From Azorinus chamasolen (taxonomy: Eukaryota; Mollusca; Bivalvia; Cardiida; Solecurtidae), in contig OY755252.1 in NCBI GenBank assembly GCA_963576725.1, forward strand, positions 56,759,985 through 56,823,984: DNA of 64,000 nt, in the 5' to 3' direction. Every line of letters starts with the position of its first letter. The first letter of the stretch is position 1. The notes under the pieces are model-generated. The model was not told where the DNA came from, searched no databases, and saw only the letters and a program-made list of their open reading frames with translations. The translations under genes were made by a program, and so were the position numbers. Shown here in pieces: positions 61,198-64,000 of the stretch.

Positions 61198-61436
61198 CCC
61201 TCATATAATCGTGTTTTCACGCATCTGCAAACAGAGTAGACCCATATCAGACTGCTCCTATAGGAGCCGTCTGATCAGGATCTGCTCTGTTTGCTAATGG
61301 AATATGATAGATCAGTTTCTTTACATTCTAAAATGGCTACAATGTTCCACCTTCCATATATCAGTGTAACTATTTTGTCCATGAATATTCAATAGGTATT
61401 AAAATTTGAAATAAATATAGAACAGGGAAAGGGTAA
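61198..61436. mobile_element. A-family TTAA MITE, full length
   Basis: TTAACCCTTTCCCTCATATA to GAACAGGGAAAGGGTAAA. Apex CTGCTCCTATAGGAGCCG. Confidence 0.85.
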
Positions 61437-61638
61437 ACCCTTTTCCTGTTTATTCCCAATTTCAATACCTACTGAATATGCATGGACAAAATAGTTTAAT
61501 GAAATATGGAAGGTGAAACATTGTAGCCATTTTAGAAACTAAAACAGATTTATCAACATCATTAGCAGGATCCGTCTGATCTAGGTCTGCTCTGTTTAGA
61601 AATGCATGAAGAGACGTTTGTATGAAGCAAAGGGTTAA
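61437..61638. mobile_element. A-family MITE (reverse), tail to tail with its neighbour
   Basis: CCCTTTTCCTGTTTATTCCC to GCAAAGGGTTAA. Most of the left hairpin arm is deleted. Confidence 0.78.
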
Positions 61639-61745
61639 CACTTATTCCACTATTTGCGAGCTGACTCGCATTTGCAAACTATTTGGATCCTGATAAGACG
61701 CCGAGTAACTCGGCGTCCCGTCAGGATACAAGCTGTTTGACACTC
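61635..61745. repeat. G-family hairpin
   Basis: TTTGCAAACTATTTGGATCC arm, apex GACGCCGAGTAACTCGGCGT. Confidence 0.72.
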
Positions 61746-61862
61746 GATCAAGAGTTTCTCAAATGCATTCGGGAGTAGTTAAAATTGCACCATATTTAAA
61801 TTTGAGCAGACATTATTTTTTCAATGTGAGTTAAGGGCTAAGAAGAGAAAAAAAGTAGTTTT

Positions 61863-62107
61863 TTAACCCTTTCACTGCCAACATCGCAAAAATGCACACG
61901 ACAAATAGTGCAGTCCCAGATCAGACGCCGCCTTTTTAAGGCGGCGTCTGATTAGGGACTTCACTTTTTGTCTTAAACTCTATTTCTAGATCTACGCTTT
62001 CTTCCTTTGGAATTTGTATTTAATTATCTCATTTCCTGATTTTATCTAATGATTTGACAAAACTGGTTTGCAGACGACAATTAGAAATTTGGCGCCGAAA
62101 GAGTTAA
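61863..62107. mobile_element. F-family TTAA MITE (reverse)
   Basis: TTAACCCTTTCACTGCCAAC to TTTGGCGCCGAAAGAGTTAA. Hairpin with perfect apex GCCGCCTTTTTAAGGCGGC. Confidence 0.86.
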
Positions 62108-62257
62108 TATTTATGTTGCAATTAATATATCAGAGGAAAATGGATAACTTTCAAATGGCGAAATGCAAACAAAGCTTTGGATGACAGCGTCAGACTGAAA
62201 AATAAATTAATGACATTAGAATGTAAGTGCAGTTACAAATTAGGTGCACTTGTACAT

Positions 62258-62752
62258 TTTAATTTCGATATGTAGACCACCAAGAGACCTTACAAATTAC
62301 TTCGAGATAACACAAGTTCGAGTCATCCAATTTCTAATCTGTTCACAGCATAACCCTTTCGCTTCCAAACTCTGTCGTCTGCTAACTTTGTCGTCTGCTA
62401 CAAATTTTCATTTTTTTAAAATTTATTTTCTTCATTTTTGTTTCAAAAACATAGTAACAGTAACAAACAGTTTGGATCCTGATGAGACGCCGAGTTACTC
62501 GGCGTCGCATCTGGATCCAAACTGTTTGCATAGGTAATCACAGATCTGGCATTGGCAGCGAAAGGGTTAATGTAGGTCTAATGTAATGCATTACTTTCGA
62601 CCTGTATTAATATGTCACATATGTTTCAAGATATGCGTAGTGATGCATTTTAGAACAAGTCTGTATTGTAAATTTTGGAAGGACTGGACGTTTTAGTTCG
62701 AGTTATCCGATGTTCGAGGTATCCGAGTGCGATATATCGAGGTTCCACTGTA
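62258..62752. mobile_element. E-family MITE split by a G-family MITE
   Basis: E pieces: 62258-62350 (TTCGAGATAACACAAGTTCG) and 62571-62752 (TGTAGGTCTAATGTAATGCA to TCGAGGTTCCACTGTA). The insertion point is the TTAA in the E hairpin module GCTTAATGCAGG. Confidence 0.8.
62350..62570. mobile_element. G-family TTAA MITE nested in E
   Basis: ATAACCCTTTCGCTTCCAAA to GGCAGCGAAAGGGTTAA. Hairpin 62465-62528 (AACAGTTTGGATCCTGATGA, apex GCCGAGTTACTCGGC). Confidence 0.85.
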
Positions 62753-62889
62753 TTTTTCAGAACGACACTGGAGAACTACTCTAAATGTGCCTCGTGAATA
62801 TTAAAGTAAGATATAATAAATGAATATTTATTAGCTCAATTTGTAGAATGGTATATGTAGACAGAATTGTTGGACCTTGGCAATTAACT

Positions 62890-63065
62890 GTAGAATCAGT
62901 TCTATATAACTCCATAAGCAAACAGTGCAGACCCTGATGCTCCCGCAGGATCTGGTCTACTCTTTTTGCAAAGATGTGAGAAACATCATCGGGTAAAGAG
63001 TTATATAAGTAGGCTAATATCTTACAAGAGCGCCTGATCTGGGTCTACTCTGTTTGCAAAGGCCT
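62890..63065. repeat. A-family hairpin remnants
   Basis: GCAAACAGTGCAGACCCTGA with a shortened loop, and a second one-arm copy at 63020-63065. Confidence 0.62.
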
Positions 63066-63164
63066 TGCAAGGTGTCTTTAGCAGCTAAAGGTTACCCAAT
63101 TCCTTTAGGAGCCGTCTGATCTTTACATAATAGATATTCACAGGTGCGGATCCAGGATTTCAGA

Positions 63165-63205
63165 TTAGTGTGTGTGTGTATGTGGGTGGGGGGGGGGGGG
63201 GTAGA
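63165..63205. repeat. GT / poly-G tract
   Basis: GTGTGTGTGTATGTGGGTGG followed by 14 G. Confidence 0.85.
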
Positions 63206-63348
63206 AATATTTTTGGAGGGGTGGGGGCGGCGTAGATTTTTATGTTTGATGACATAAATAAATAGTGTGTTTGTAATACATGTTGAAAAAGAGCTTAATT
63301 GGGTGAGGGAAATAGAACACTCTTACTAAATCATTGTTTTATTGATTT

Positions 63349-63498
63349 TTAAATTACATCAATTATTTTGTGTTAAAGGCAGGTGGCTGCTTAAAACAAT
63401 GTTCTGTTTTACTTTCACCTTGCTTTAAGCAGCCACCTGCTCTAAATACCAACGTATTAACACAATTTAGTGGTCGTTATAGAGAGGTTTTACTGTAT
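63349..63498. mobile_element. D-family MITE, 5' truncated
   Basis: GGCAGGTGGCTGCTTAAAAC, a shortened apex, CTTTCACCTTGCTTTAAGC and GAGAGGTTTTACTGTA. Confidence 0.78.
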
Positions 63499-63701
63499 AT
63501 AGATCTAAAATATTACTAAAAAAATTGTTTTGGCAATTTTAGGGGAGGCGTACGCCGGCTCCGCCCCTTCTAGAATATTCATGTAAGAAATACTGACATC
63601 ATGGCTATTACTTGGCTGACTTCCATGATGGTTTACATAATAAAATTATATGCACAAGATTATTTACCTTTGACAGAATCAGAATGTAGAATCATATCTA
63701 T

Positions 63702-64000
63702 ATACAGTTGAACATCGATATCTCGAACTTCAAGGGACCATACAAATTAGTTCGAGATAACAGAAATTCGAGTTATCCGATTTCTGATTTCTTAAGTTTT
63801 TAGCTTAATGCAGGTCTAAAGTAATGCTGAAAGCTCCTATAGGAGCATTCAGCATTACTTTAGACCTGCATTAAGCTTACACACGGCTTCTAGATATGCC
63901 AAGTTATACATTTCAGAGCAATTCTGTATTGTTAGTTTTGGAAGTACTGAACTTTTAGTTCGAATTATCCCGCAGTTCGAGTTATCCGAGTTCGAGATAT
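63702..64000. mobile_element. E-family MITE, cut by window end
   Basis: TACAGTTGAACATCGATATC start. Perfect hairpin (GCTTAATGCAGGTCTAAAG, apex AAGCTCCTATAGGAGC). The right TIR is almost complete at 64000. Confidence 0.85.

Overview
This window looks like a gene-poor, repeat-rich stretch of a metazoan genome, most likely a bivalve mollusc. The genes have GT-AG introns and animal-specific families. The repeats are of the kind seen in bivalves: tandem-core elements ending in GTCT/GACGGACA microsatellites, very many palindromic MITEs, a DIRS-type retrotransposon and a tRNA-derived SINE. The species is inferred, not proven.

Four host genes can be assembled exon by exon. (1) + strand, 1-1309: the last two coding exons of a cytoplasmic poly(A)-binding protein (MLLE domain). 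(2) - strand, 23714-7871: a complete five-exon mitochondrial ATPase inhibitor IF1 gene of 108 residues, made of small exons over 16 kb. (3) + strand, 26668-38547: a complete three-exon ankyrin-repeat/SOCS-box protein of 439 residues, probably a Cullin-5 E3 ligase substrate adaptor. (4) + strand, 49792-54734: a five-exon protein of about 202 residues joining a UBA-like domain to a peptidyl-tRNA hydrolase 2 domain. All splice phases agree. The four genes do not form a pathway; they are neighbours only.

Almost everything else is mobile DNA, often nested. Intron 1 of the ankyrin/SOCS gene holds a 6.3 kb DIRS-like element with terminal inverted repeats and the internal complementary region, itself inside an older foldback repeat. 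39.3-46.3 kb is a dump of broken Ty3/gypsy, DIRS/Ngaro-like gag, integrase and ULP1-protease pieces on the - strand. 21.5-23.5 kb is an RNase H-bearing retroelement fragment split by a 1,180 bp foldback element with a 7 bp target duplication. 24.5-25.0 kb is a miniature LTR element (TRIM-like) with a 4 bp target duplication. 8.2-12.9 kb is a foldback with about 600 bp arms that splits a MITE.

The most striking signal is a set of short interspersed palindromes. At least seven MITE families, some with TTAA ends (TTAACCCTTTC...GAAAGGGTTAA) and some with TA/CAGT ends, each carry a 60-100 bp near-perfect hairpin. In several families the hairpin has the same apex (GCTCC...GGAGC) and related arm sequences. 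A second recurring layout is short hairpin, then GTCT microsatellite, then tandem core repeat.
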